Of a stretch of DNA of 64,000 bases, positions 45,695 through 56,031 are shown one piece after another. This DNA comes from Eretmocerus hayati (Eukaryota; Arthropoda; Insecta; Hymenoptera; Aphelinidae), in assembly GCA_029851415.1 (NCBI GenBank), contig CM056743.1:95454501-95518500 (forward strand). Direction: 5' to 3'. The position numbers were made by a program, and so were the translations under genes. The notes below the pieces were generated by a model, which saw nothing but the letters and a program-made list of their open reading frames with translations, searched no databases and had not been told where the DNA came from. How positions within the stretch are numbered: position 1 is the first letter of the stretch; each line of letters opens with the position of its first letter.

Positions 45695-48600
45695 TGTTAC
45701 ATCGGAGCAACATTATTTGCGTTATCTTACGCATCAAAAAAATTTATCTTTCGAGCCTGGAGTCTCCTCCAATAACTCGGGATCGTTGGCTAATTTAACA
45801 TTAAAATTCATCGAGAATTGCTCTACTTTATTATTCCAAAATGGACAAAATCGGTGATGATAATAGATGTACCTAAACTTGCGGCGAACAAACGAGACCC
45901 CTGAATGAAGAGACTTCTCACTGATTAGTTCTGCGGCTGAACTAGGACTATATTGTCCAGTATCGCCGCTCCTTAATCAGTAGGAGAAAAACTGGTAACC
46001 CGACACTCACGAATGGAATAACATCGGCACTCGCGAATAAAATATCGGCACTCCCGTCGCGGCACTAACATGGTAACATTTTTAGGATTTGAAAAGAATG
46101 ATTTGAAATCGCGGAGGCAAGGTAATAAAATAAGTACTCACTGTTAGTTTGCGAACGTAGAAAAAACTTGTTTATTCCAATATCAGTCCCTGGCAGCACT
46201 CGTTACAGAAAGACGGGTATCGAATTAGTGATGGTTGATATCTCGTGACGCGGAACTTAGACAATTTGGAGAGGAGATTTGAGAGAGCTAGTCGAACTGA
46301 ACAGATTGAGGTGCAGGAGCGAAGTGTCGTTTTTTTCTCGGCTAGAAAACCCACGGGGTTTTCGGGGGTCGGATCTCGGCTCTTGCGGGACAAAAGAAAA
46401 TTCGACCGTGAGTTTGCTGGAAGGAGAGGGTCTTGGTGGGGCTATGTTGGCAAGTCCCAGTAAGTGGCGCCCTTTGATTTCAGTTGTCAAGAATCAGAAC
46501 TATTGAAACACGACGAGTGGCTGCCTACAAAGCTAAGGTATCTTATTAACCAGACATTATCTGGCTTACTTTTCACTTAAATATTTGCATGTTTTCTTAT
46601 AAATTTCAATTGAACTTTCCTTAAATAATTGATTATCATATTGACTATCTTCGAGCTGGAATGATTAATCCTCTTCTTTAGGCATAACCCAAACGTAATC
46701 AGTAAACAATTAATTACGAAAATATAGTCGCACACGCGAATTCAATCAAGAATCTGATAATGAAATATTGTTCTTAGAAAATTCAATATATGCCTGGTTC
46801 AGTATTTGATATTACCCTTTGGATGTTTCATAACTATTTGACAGAGCTCGCGATTTGCGATAATTTTCAGCGTGAAACTCGAACAATTGAGAAAGCTAGC
46901 TTTTATGGAAAATGATACATATATTTTACTGGGCTTTCTTGAGGTTTAATATAACGTTAAATAATATTATTACACACACACACAGTTACATGGGTGACAT
47001 TTTCGAACGGTACAACAATTTCGAGTCAGAGCTTGTGAGATTATACGAGCACAAAGCGACAGCTGTTTTTCTAAAGATGGTAATAAAAAAATCAGTCAGG
47101 AAACATTTTCTCAGAACAAGGGTGAGCTCGCTATTGACTCGCGCATTCCTGGGGCATTCAAAGGCTCTGATTTTGTTTGAGCTACAATACTTTTGTGGAT
47201 TCATTTGATCATAAACTAAGATTTAAAAGTCATTCTGACACTTCTCTTCGAGGACACATCACACAGCTGATGATGAACAAAGGGTCGAACGTCTTGTTCG
47301 CACTAATATAATCAAATGATGTCACGAGTTTTCTGGGTACGGCGCTGTAAACTATCGTTTGTTCTTACCGATCTGTCCAACTTATTCTCGCAGCTGCTGG
47401 ATAGACAATGATTTTGGGTCAAGCGATTAAATAAGGAATGCATCGACGTGAAAATCGGGGCTGTTTGAAATGTTTATTACACTTCGGCTTTTATTCTAAA
47501 CTGACGATTGCACAACCGAACGTGCTTGTCGTAAATGGGGAGTAGTTAATGAATGAAAGTTCTGGGTAGGAATTTTTCTGGGGTCATAAACAGCAATCGG
47601 TAGTCGTTTGATTTTTTTGAATAACTTTTGAGGAAGTTTGGGACATTGATGCTCTATCTTTGACCTCGATTTTTTAAATAATGCAAGTGCATGAGTCGGA
47701 GTTGCTCTTTAGAAAAGTGAGAGTTGTCCAAAAGAATTGAAGGGGTCACAAGAGGGAATATTCCAGTGGGTATGTGGTCGAGTACGCATGTTCTAATCTC
47801 ATGAGCTTAGAGATGCAAATTTTATCAGCACATGCGCAGATATGGAGCGCGCATGTATCTCATACATATCACAAGTGGGTGGCAGCTTGGGGGGTGGTGG
47901 GGTCTCCTTCCGCAGCCCGGTTCGAACGAGTCTCGTGAGATCGAAGTATTAGGAGCGCAGGAGTATCGAGTAAGGGTACGAGTTAGTATAGCAGCGTGCG
48001 TGGAAAATCGGAGTTGAGAGAGACAGCAATATGTCCCTCTCTCTCTCTCTCATCCTTCGAGTCACGAGGCGTAAATATGTAGCAGACGACGCGAGGCTAG
48101 AGAACGTGTCGGCGGAGTCGCTGGCCCGCCGCCATCTTGGAAAATGAGAGCGAAAAGAAGGACGAGAAACCCTTAGGAGTTGGCGAGACTAGTGCAGAGG
48201 GGACCGACTGTGTCATTCACACTCATTTTCACAGACTCCGGCCACTCCGCGCACCTCACCAACACCATTACGATATTATGTTGTGGCTCAGCAGAGTCAC
48301 GACGATGAATTTTGGTACAGACGGTGTTGCCTTTTTGCCCGTTTCGCTTTACCTGGCTATTTTCTTTGGGTTAGGTAAAGAGAACACATTGGGAGGGAAA
48401 GGCTCACGAGACTCGAATCTAGCAGCCCTGCACCGCTTTACATTCGAGAAGCGCGCCTTGCGTCCTTTTTGACTTTCCTTTTCTCATCTCTTCATAATTC
48501 CAGATGTCGATTGACACTCGACATCACACCCCCAGCGTTAAACGGTTAGTTCTAGTTGAATTGTTTCAACATAGAAATAATCGTCTGCCTCAGCTCGAAC

Positions 48601-48854
48601 TCGCGACACACCAAGACAACGTGATTCTAAGGTAGATTCAAGTGGTACCCGACAACATCGCGGGAATGCATATTTGGGGAGTCATATGTTTTCGCGGAGT
48701 TGGAATGAGTAACTGATAGTACTTAACATTGATAAAAGAAAAAGGAAATAAAAAAAAAGCCAACTCGTTTTTGTGTTGAATGATATGTCGGGTGTTATCG
48801 AGTGAAAATTTATCGCGTGCTAAGGGAGGGGTCTGTCATTGAATATTCTTTTCA
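45695..48854 (-). repeat. Middle LTR region (5' LTR of element 1)
   Basis: Near-identical to 1129-4289 at an offset of about 44,566 bases. Its left edge is next to the PBS, so it is element 1's 5' LTR. Its right side runs into an env tail (48855-49192), so it is also the 3' LTR of another, truncated copy. That is the arrangement left by LTR-LTR recombination in a tandem array, and it explains the lack of a target duplication around 1129-48854. Confidence 0.75.
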
Positions 48855-49192
48855 TCATAAAGGGGGAGGGTTTGAAACGGTAAGATCTTCATCACGTGGT
48901 ATTTGAAAGGTCTGTGCGGGATATCGAACGGTTTGAATCATAATTGATTGTGAACAATTCTCACAGGCTGAAGCGTAAATAACATGTCTGAATGGGTTCA
49001 TGGGATCGGAAACAAGCAATGGAATGCGTAGGCGACGCGTCAATTTACAAATCATCTGTGGACCGATATTTGCTAAGAAGATTACAAGAAATTTCAGTAC
49101 CCTCATTCTTCAAGATATGGGTACGAGGTTGGAGATAGAAAGTTTGATTGTTACGGGAAACTGGAAGCTCAGCATAACAAGAAACTTCAAAC
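48855..49192 (-). pseudogene. env: env tail of a truncated neighbouring element
   Basis: Corresponds to 4290-4627 and carries the C-terminal glycoprotein text (SCYAELPVS, RTHILKNEGTEIS, then SDPMNPF in another frame). Homology to element 1 stops sharply at 49192, where a CACTA transposase fragment on the opposite strand begins. The frame change after STDDL is shared with element 1, so the break predates duplication. Confidence 0.6.
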
Positions 49193-50034
49193 GATTTTGA
49201 TGCTCTTAAAAACCTTACATATAATCTTGTCTTTTGTACCGGACTACATGCATGCTGGGCCTCTGGGTGTCGTAAAATCATTCTTGGAGGCTTGGTTTTT
49301 ACCAAAATATAATAAAAAACCATTTTATCTTGGGCAGAAGCTGGGTACGTTCAATGAAAGGATGACGAGTATAAAACCCACTTCAGAGATCACGCGGCTC
49401 CCGAAAGCCTACGGAGAAGATATGAAAGCGAGTCAGTTGAAAAACATTGCCTTGCACTACTCGCTGCCATGCCTTCACGGTCTGATGGACCAGGTCTACT
49501 ATGAGCATTGGTTTCTTTTTGTATATGGTCTGACGCTTTGCTTGAAAGATCGAGTATCCGAGGATGATCGGAAGCGTGCAAAGGAAGCATTTGATAAATT
49601 TGTTAGCGGAATAGAGGATCTATATGGGATCGAGTTCCTGCGAATGAATGCTCATCTCTTCGAGCACTTGACGGAGTACATAGAATTATACGGTGCTGCT
49701 TGGGCATGGTCGGCCTTTCCGTTTGAGAATTTCAACGGATTTCTTGCAAAATGTTACCATGGAACTCAACATATTCCAGAGCAAATTGTGAAAATGTCTC
49801 TCAGATGGAGATACTTGAAGAATGAAGCACATGTGTTCGCCTGAATGTGACCCGGAAGTAACGAAATTCTTCCTAGAACTGACGTCCGACTGTCACATTG
49901 GTCGTATTATAGAGCATGGAGATGATTTGTGAGTGTGCACACCAGGCAAACAATATAATTTGTCACTCGCTGAGAGATACGTGATCGAAAACGTCGTGGG
50001 TGGTACAGTGAGTTCAACGTGTAACTTATACGAA
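49193..50034 (+). pseudogene. CACTA/EnSpm (Tnp2-type) transposase fragment
   Basis: A 215-codon frame (49197-49844) matches the C-terminal half of the Tnp2 family of cut-and-paste transposases: DYMHAGPLGVVKSFLEAWF, LPCLHG, HLFEHLTEYIELYGAAW and then FPFENFNGFLAKCYHGT, the usual order of these landmarks. Coding continues after a frameshift at about 49835 (ECDPEVTKFF), passes a stop near 49930 and runs on to 50034, where an LTR begins. The N-terminal half with the first catalytic acidic residues is missing; the left edge is the junction with the env tail at 49192. Not functional. It is the only transposase seen in the window, but it is not inside the giant palindrome. Confidence 0.75.
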
Positions 50035-53000
50035 TGTTACATCGGGAGGAACAATTTAGCGTCGTTTTGCGCTTAATAATTTGCTTTTGAGCCTAGAGTT
50101 TCCTCCAATAGCTCGGGATCGTATTTAAAGATAGCAAATATTTCAATCGAGAAAAGTTTTAGTATTTTGATCAAAATAAACGGATACGGTATTCTAGAAC
50201 TCTGGAACAGGCTGGAGTCTCCCTAAAATACTTAGTATTTTCACTGTCTGGCACCACTTGGGCGAACCAGGAAGAATACCTCCAGTGAAAATATAAGCCC
50301 GATTAGTTTCACTGTACTTAGAACTAACACTCGCGGCGCGGAAATCCATAATATATATTCTTAAAATTTACCTGATCAGAATGATTTTAGAAACGCGGCA
50401 TGAAAAGTTATAATGTTCAAATGAAGAAGACTCACTTTTTGTTGTTACTGGTACTGCGATACTTTATTCCATAAAATCCCTAGCGCCACCTGGTACAAGG
50501 GTAATCCGGATCTCGGTCGAGAAAAATTAGATGATACTCGAATGGCATGGACTTGGAGGTTAGACAGGAACTTGCACGAGTTGTGGAGGCTTGGATCAAG
50601 AGGTCCGAAACTTGGAACGAAATCTCGAAATTCGGAATCAGAGTGTCTCAATAAAAGTGAGAAACTTGATTTGGAATGAGTGTCAACTTGAAATAATTTT
50701 GTCAGACTAGGAATGCCTCTGTTGTTTCTCTGAACTTGGAATAATGATTCTGTCTCTGGCTCTGAATGTCTGTTTCTGTCTCTGGAGAATCTGCTACTCG
50801 ACTGACTCTGAGTCTTTGTCTGCCCGTGCGAGAGGCTTTTTTTTGAAGCTCATATAGAATTTTGGGTGACCACACCCTCGACCAATAATCGTGGGCCTGG
50901 ATGTGACGTGGGGACGAATCTCGCGGATGGAAGGCGGGAGCCAAGGGCTTTTCTTTTCTTCTTGATTTGGGAGGCTGTGATCACGAGAAAGTGGGGGTGG
51001 TGCAAGATCGCGGGGCCTGGTGGGGCTGTGACAATATTGATCCCGTCAGGTGGCGCATACAGTACTAAAATGAGCCCTTAACTAAATTTGTCTTAAATAT
51101 TGTCACTTGATTATTACATTGTTCATCATCGAGGTAATCTTGATTGAGTGCTATAATATGTTGCAAAAAAAAAATGGTACGATTCATCCTCTTCTTTAGG
51201 CATGACCCACACACGAAAATTAGTGAATGATTAATTATAAAATAATGGAGACACACACAAAGCAAATTGCAATCATCGAATATTGTTGCAGAAAAATTGA
51301 TAATGCGTGATCGGAAACACGATATCATGTTTTGAATATTGTTGATAAGTGCTTGTTAAAGTATGTAGTTCAAGTTAGTTTTCAGACTAAAACTCAGGCA
51401 CTTGTGAGTGCTGATTTTTATGTGGAAGATTAATATTATAACTACTAAACTTTCTTGAATGTCAATCTTGAATTAATTAATAATGTTTTCACACACACAC
51501 ATACATACATGGTTACATAGATATTATTCCGAACGGTACAACAATTTTGGAGCACAGCTGGCGGGATCGTGCGAGCACAAAGCGACAGCTATGTTTGTAA
51601 AGATGGTAATAAAAATGCGATCGGGAGGAATTTTCTCAGCCCAAGGGTGAGCTCTCGCTGTTGTACTCACGCATTCCCGGTGCATCAAAGGCTCTGATTT
51701 TTGAAACTCACAATACTCTTGGGGATTCATTTGATCATAAAGTAAGGTTAGGAAATCCTTGTGTCATTTCTAGTCGAGGACACATCGCACAGCTGGTGAT
51801 GAACAAAGAGTCTAGCGCCTAGTTTCGAATAAATGTAATGAAATGAGGTCGCTAGTTTTCCGGAGGCGGCGCTATAAACTATGCTCGGTTCTTACTGATC
51901 TGTCCAGCTAATCGCTGCAGCTGCCGGATGGGCAATGATTTCGGGTCAAGAAATTCAAAGAGGAAAACACATTTCGATGTAAAAGTCGGGTTGTTGGAAT
52001 TTTTATCACTTTCCTGCCTACTCGCGGGTCAGTTGATCTGGAAAATGATACATTTCGGGTCTTCTACTAAGACGACGATTGCATAACTGTACATGTAAGT
52101 TATAAATGGAGAGGTAGTTTGAGAATGAAAATCTAGGAATTTGACTGGGGTCATAAACAGCAAGCGGTAGTCGTCTGGCTTTTGAATAAATTTTTGAGGA
52201 TGTGGGTCATGGAAAATCGGTCTTTGTTCTCAATTTTTCAGAGGACTGAGTGTAAGGGTAGGATTCAGTTCTAAAAAAAACGTGGGTGGTCGAAGGAGAA
52301 TGCCGAGGATACGAGAATGAATATTGAAATGGGTATGTAAGTGAGTCTGCGCTGCTCTGATATCATGCGCTTGGTCGTGCCAATTTTATCAGCACATGCG
52401 CGGATGTGAGACGCGCATGTGCCTCATGCATTGCGAGGGGGTGGTGACCTGGGGGTGGTGAGATCTCCTTCCGCAGCCCGTTTCGAGCGAGTCGCGCAAG
52501 ATCGAAGTATCAGGGGCGCAGGAATATCGAGAAGGTGCGAGTTAGGGACAGCGTCGTGGCACAGCAGACAGAGTGAGCAACATCATTCTCACTCTCTCTC
52601 TCTCTCTCTCTCTTCGCTCGAACCACGCGACTCAACCATGTAGCAGACGACGCGAGGCGAGTTTGCTCGTTGCGCATGATCGGGGCCCATACCGCCATCT
52701 TCGAGAATGAGAGAGAAGAGAAGGACGAGAAGCCCTTTGGAGTTGACAAGTTCAGCGCGGATGGGGCCGGCTGTGTCATTCATACTCATTTTCACAGTCT
52801 CCGGACCCTCGTTGTGCCTCACCAACACCAATGCAGGGATATGTTGTGGGTCCACTGCTAAAGCAGAGACTCAGCGATAGATTCTGGTAGCCGCGGTGTT
52901 GCCATTTTTCCGAGTTTTCTCCACCAGACTGACAGCAGCGTTGCCGGTTTTCCGGACCGGTGCGAAGAAATTCGAGAGGAAAAGTCGCAAGTCTCGGTCC

Positions 53001-53400
53001 CGCATGTTGTAGACAGGATAGCAAGGGATCACCGCCTGCCCCTGTCTCACCGTTTTAAGATCCGAGAGGTGCAACTTGCCTCTCCCCTCTGGCGCCCGAT
53101 CGCTATACCCACACTCGTCCTGCCCATCTGCAGGACCACTCGTTATCTTAATTTTCCCGAATTCTTACTCTATCCTTCACAAGATGTCGTGTAGTACTCG
53201 ACATCACACCCCCAGCGTTAAACGGTTAGTTCTAGTTGATTTGTATCAACATAGAAATAAACGTATGCCTCAGCTCGAATTCGCGACACGTCAAGTCAAC
53301 ATGATTCTAAGGTGGGCTAAACCTGTGCTCGACAGTATTGTGGAGTTATATTTCGAGGGATAGTACGTTTTCGTTAGCTCGGGATGAGTTCCTGATGTGA
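50035..53400 (-). repeat. Diverged LTR region of element 2
   Basis: Starts TGTTACATCGG at 50035 and follows 1129-4289 throughout with many substitutions and indels, roughly a fifth to a quarter different by eye. It keeps the CT microsatellite (52592-52612), the YY1-like core (52692) and the CA-rich run (51489-51504). About 200 bp corresponding to 4165-4370 are missing. Its left flank is transposase coding sequence, so the element landed in (or was joined to) a CACTA gene. Confidence 0.7.
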
Positions 53401-54883
53401 ACCTTGCAATGCACGGTTCCAGTGAGAGTTCGTTATGAATAATCCTCACATGATGAACCGTAAATAGCTTGTCTATGTGGGTCCATGGGATCGGGAGTGG
53501 AGCGATGAGGCGCAATGGCGCGCGTCAATTTGCTGATTATCTGTATAACGATATGTTGGGAGAAAATCCCAAGAGACTTCAGTACCGTTATGCTTCAAGA
53601 TATGGGTACTCGTTGGGGACTGATTCTTCGATTCTTTAGGGTAACTGGAAGCTCAGCATAACAAGACGTGCTTCACTTCGAATTCACTTGTACGGGAACG
53701 CATTCCCTCACATGAACCACTCTACCCGTTATCATTGCCGTGTATCCAGGCCTCTTCATAAGTCGCTAGACAAATTCATGAGGGGCTTGCGGAGCCAAAG
53801 CTAACAGATCTCGAATAAACTCACATGTACGTTTGCAGCGAAGCAGAAATGAAAACTTCGGTAAAATTGATAGTGATGTTCCCGGCGGAACTTCGTATTG
53901 CAATGTACACTCATTTTGAATCGAGATAATCGAACAATTTGTGGTTATTTGATTTAACTGAATCCTGACTCTCGAAATTCGGTCTTTCAAACGCTTCGAA
54001 CATGATCAGCTGCGGATGTCCCGTATATAATAAATTGTTACCACACACACTCCCATTACCCTTAATAGCTAATACAAAAGTGAAGTCTTTTGATTCAATG
54101 GAGTATATGACTTCGAGATTCTTATCGTTCGAGTTGCTTAACTTACGTGCTAGTCTTTCATACCACACACCATACTGATTGAATCCACAAGAGTCTTGCA
54201 GCATGGGGTTCCAGAAAGCCTGGCCCCCAACTATATCCGTACACTAACCGTCGGTAAGGACGCACACGGTACCGGATTCAAGGATGATCTGGTTCTTCTC
54301 GAGCCGTACGAACGCGGTCTGTTTGGTCAAAGTGACCCTAATCGAGGCTGGGATAACTGCGTTGGTCCAGGAACCGTACGGATCGGAATAAACAGCACCC
54401 TCACAGTTAGTCATTCGTCTCGCTCAAATCATTATATAATCCCGAGTTGGGTCGTTGACTTCAACCCATGAATCATTCCATCGACCAAGAGTTTCCAAAT
54501 TCCGGTACGGTGCGCATCCTCACAAGTTTCCGCACTGATTTCCTGGATGTATCCGTTATTTTGTTCCTCTCCTACTGTAGACTTGTGATAGAACATACCG
54601 CAATGCAGGAAGGTTCTGACAACTGCTATTTTGAATCGGACGACATCCATTCCTTGGAATTTTCCTCACTTGTTGTAGTCGGATAACAATAATGAGTCGG
54701 TTTTTCGATAACGCTGATCTTGCAGGTATCTATATAGTCCAGGGGCGAAGTTGTGACATTCTTGGGCAAAAATCCGCAGTCATATCCTATCAGTGCATCT
54801 ACTGTAGGGTACAAGACAAATAAGGATACACCCAGGAATATTTCAAATGATGAAAGAGACATCCCGCTGCTGCATGCCTGCAA
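53401..54883 (-). pseudogene. env: env of element 2, heavily broken
   Basis: Same glycoprotein family as 4290-5824. A signal-peptide-like start (54883 on, FLGVSLFVLYPTVDALIGYDCG) is followed in other frames by ISAETCEDAHRTG, SCGFNQYGV and ALAPQAP. Several frameshifts and stops are present. At its C-terminal end the frame passes the point where element 1 has a stop and continues to ECVPV before ending next to the LTR-shared block. Upstream, TTTTTTGCAG ending at 54878 is a good splice acceptor in the same place as in element 1. Confidence 0.6.
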
Positions 54884-55318
54884 AAAACGTAATTTGAGTG
54901 TATGAGTGTTCTTAAATTTATGTTCAAAAGTGTATTATGTCATGCCATGTCGGGTACAAAAATGTTCCAAAGTGACTGGTGGGTATTTGCTTGCTTATTC
55001 CTTGTTTTTTTTCTTGTGGTTAAATTCGCATGTAATGAAAGAATTGTGAATTATCCGACTGGTTTTGTATATCCGTGAACACGATATTTTATCTCATTCA
55101 TTAATTTTCGAAGTTGGAAACGGAGTTGTCCAGGCATTGTGGTTCTAGAAACTTTCCGCGATTTATTTTCTTGGTTAGTCATGAGCGTGGGTGAAAATCA
55201 AAATTCTATTGATTGATCTGGACGGATGAGAAGCAGCCGCAGGGTAGTTAGTTAATTGGTACTTGGATGACGATTGACTCACAGGAATATGAAGTTAGTT
55301 TTGTCTACCCGTTGACAC
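54884..55318. other. gag deletion region of element 2
   Basis: Where element 1 carries about 1.5 kb between env and the palindrome insertion (with gag), this element has only about 430 bp. The outer parts resemble element 1 on each side (for example 55200-55318 with 7200-7341), and no Gag or zinc-knuckle sequence remains. Confidence 0.55.
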
Positions 55319-55320
55319 AA
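55319..55320. other. Empty target site of the giant palindrome
   Basis: GTTGACACAAAGTGAATAG here is uninterrupted. In element 1 the same text is split by 25,440 bp with AA present on both sides. This is direct evidence for the insertion and its 2-bp duplication. Confidence 0.85.
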
Positions 55321-55419
55321 AGTGAATAGAGATACCGTTAATAAATCATACAAAAAGATGCCGGTTGGTGATCCCTCAGAATTGTCGGATAAGGAAAGAT
55401 GAAGTTACCTTGGAATATT

Positions 55420-56031
55420 TTAATGATTCATCTCCAATGAATCATGGATGAAACGTCGCATCAAATCTTCATCTTTCCTTATAAACGCGTCGCGCATGAG
55501 TTCTTGGAAGGTTCGTCTCTTATCATCCAAAAAAGGAATTTTATGTTTGGCTATGAATCTTTGAGTACAATTTGAACACTTGCTGTCAGATTTGCAATCT
55601 GAACAAACGTTGAAGGAAGTCTCTATTTTCGGCTCAGGACTATCTTCTCGGATGGCTCGGGAAATTCTTTTCCATGTCCGTATACCGATTTCCTGTAATG
55701 CTTCGAGTCTTTTGACTTCTTTAGCTTTCCCGTAAATCACTACATTTTTTCCTTTCTTGTTTTTACGTTTGTTGTTCACGGGCGAAATCTGGTCTAAAGT
55801 TGGCTTTACTTCTTTTGATGTGATGTTCAGTTTGCGTTCAGCTTGTCTCAGTTTGCGCTCTCGCTCTTGCTTCCCCATTGAAACATACATTTCTCCGTGA
55901 CAGTGCCGTGGAAGAATGGAATAGGAATTAACTAATATGTAAATTCGTGGAGAGGACCTGTTCAAGATTTGAGACCTGCTGTTATCTGGGTTGTATATAG
56001 ACTTGAATGAATTTCTTGCAGGAATCGTCAC
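55420..56031 (-). CDS. Retroelement ORF1, basic protein with Cys cluster
   Basis: An open 203-codon frame. The conserved part may start at the inner Met of MGKQERERK (about residue 52), since text upstream of MYV.MGKQ is poorly kept in the other copy. Features: a strongly basic, probably helical stretch (ERERKLRQAERKL, NKRKNKKGKN), then CSDCKSDSKCSNC at residues about 143-155 (CX2CX5CX2C, a possible zinc site), then a charged tail (RKDEDLMRRF, HDSLEMNH). Not a family I know. It lies between leader and gag on the sense strand and could be a Gag N-terminal part, a nucleic-acid-binding accessory protein or a spliced exon. It is the best-preserved frame in element 2. Confidence 0.5.
   Translation of the reverse strand: MTIPARNSFKSIYNPDNSRSQILNRSSPRIYILVNSYSILPRHCHGEMYVSMGKQERERKLRQAERKLNITSKEVKPTLDQISPVNNKRKNKKGKNVVIYGKAKEVKRLEALQEIGIRTWKRISRAIREDSPEPKIETSFNVCSDCKSDSKCSNCTQRFIAKHKIPFLDDKRRTFQELMRDAFIRKDEDLMRRFIHDSLEMNH

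Noticed and set aside
49193..50034. Treating the CACTA fragment as the transposase of the giant palindrome
   Set aside because: It is outside the palindrome, 16 kb beyond its right edge, and lacks its own termini. It only shows that such transposases exist in the genome.
55420..56031. Calling ORF1 a known Gag N-terminal domain
   Set aside because: Position fits, but I cannot match its sequence to a known Gag domain, so no family name is given.
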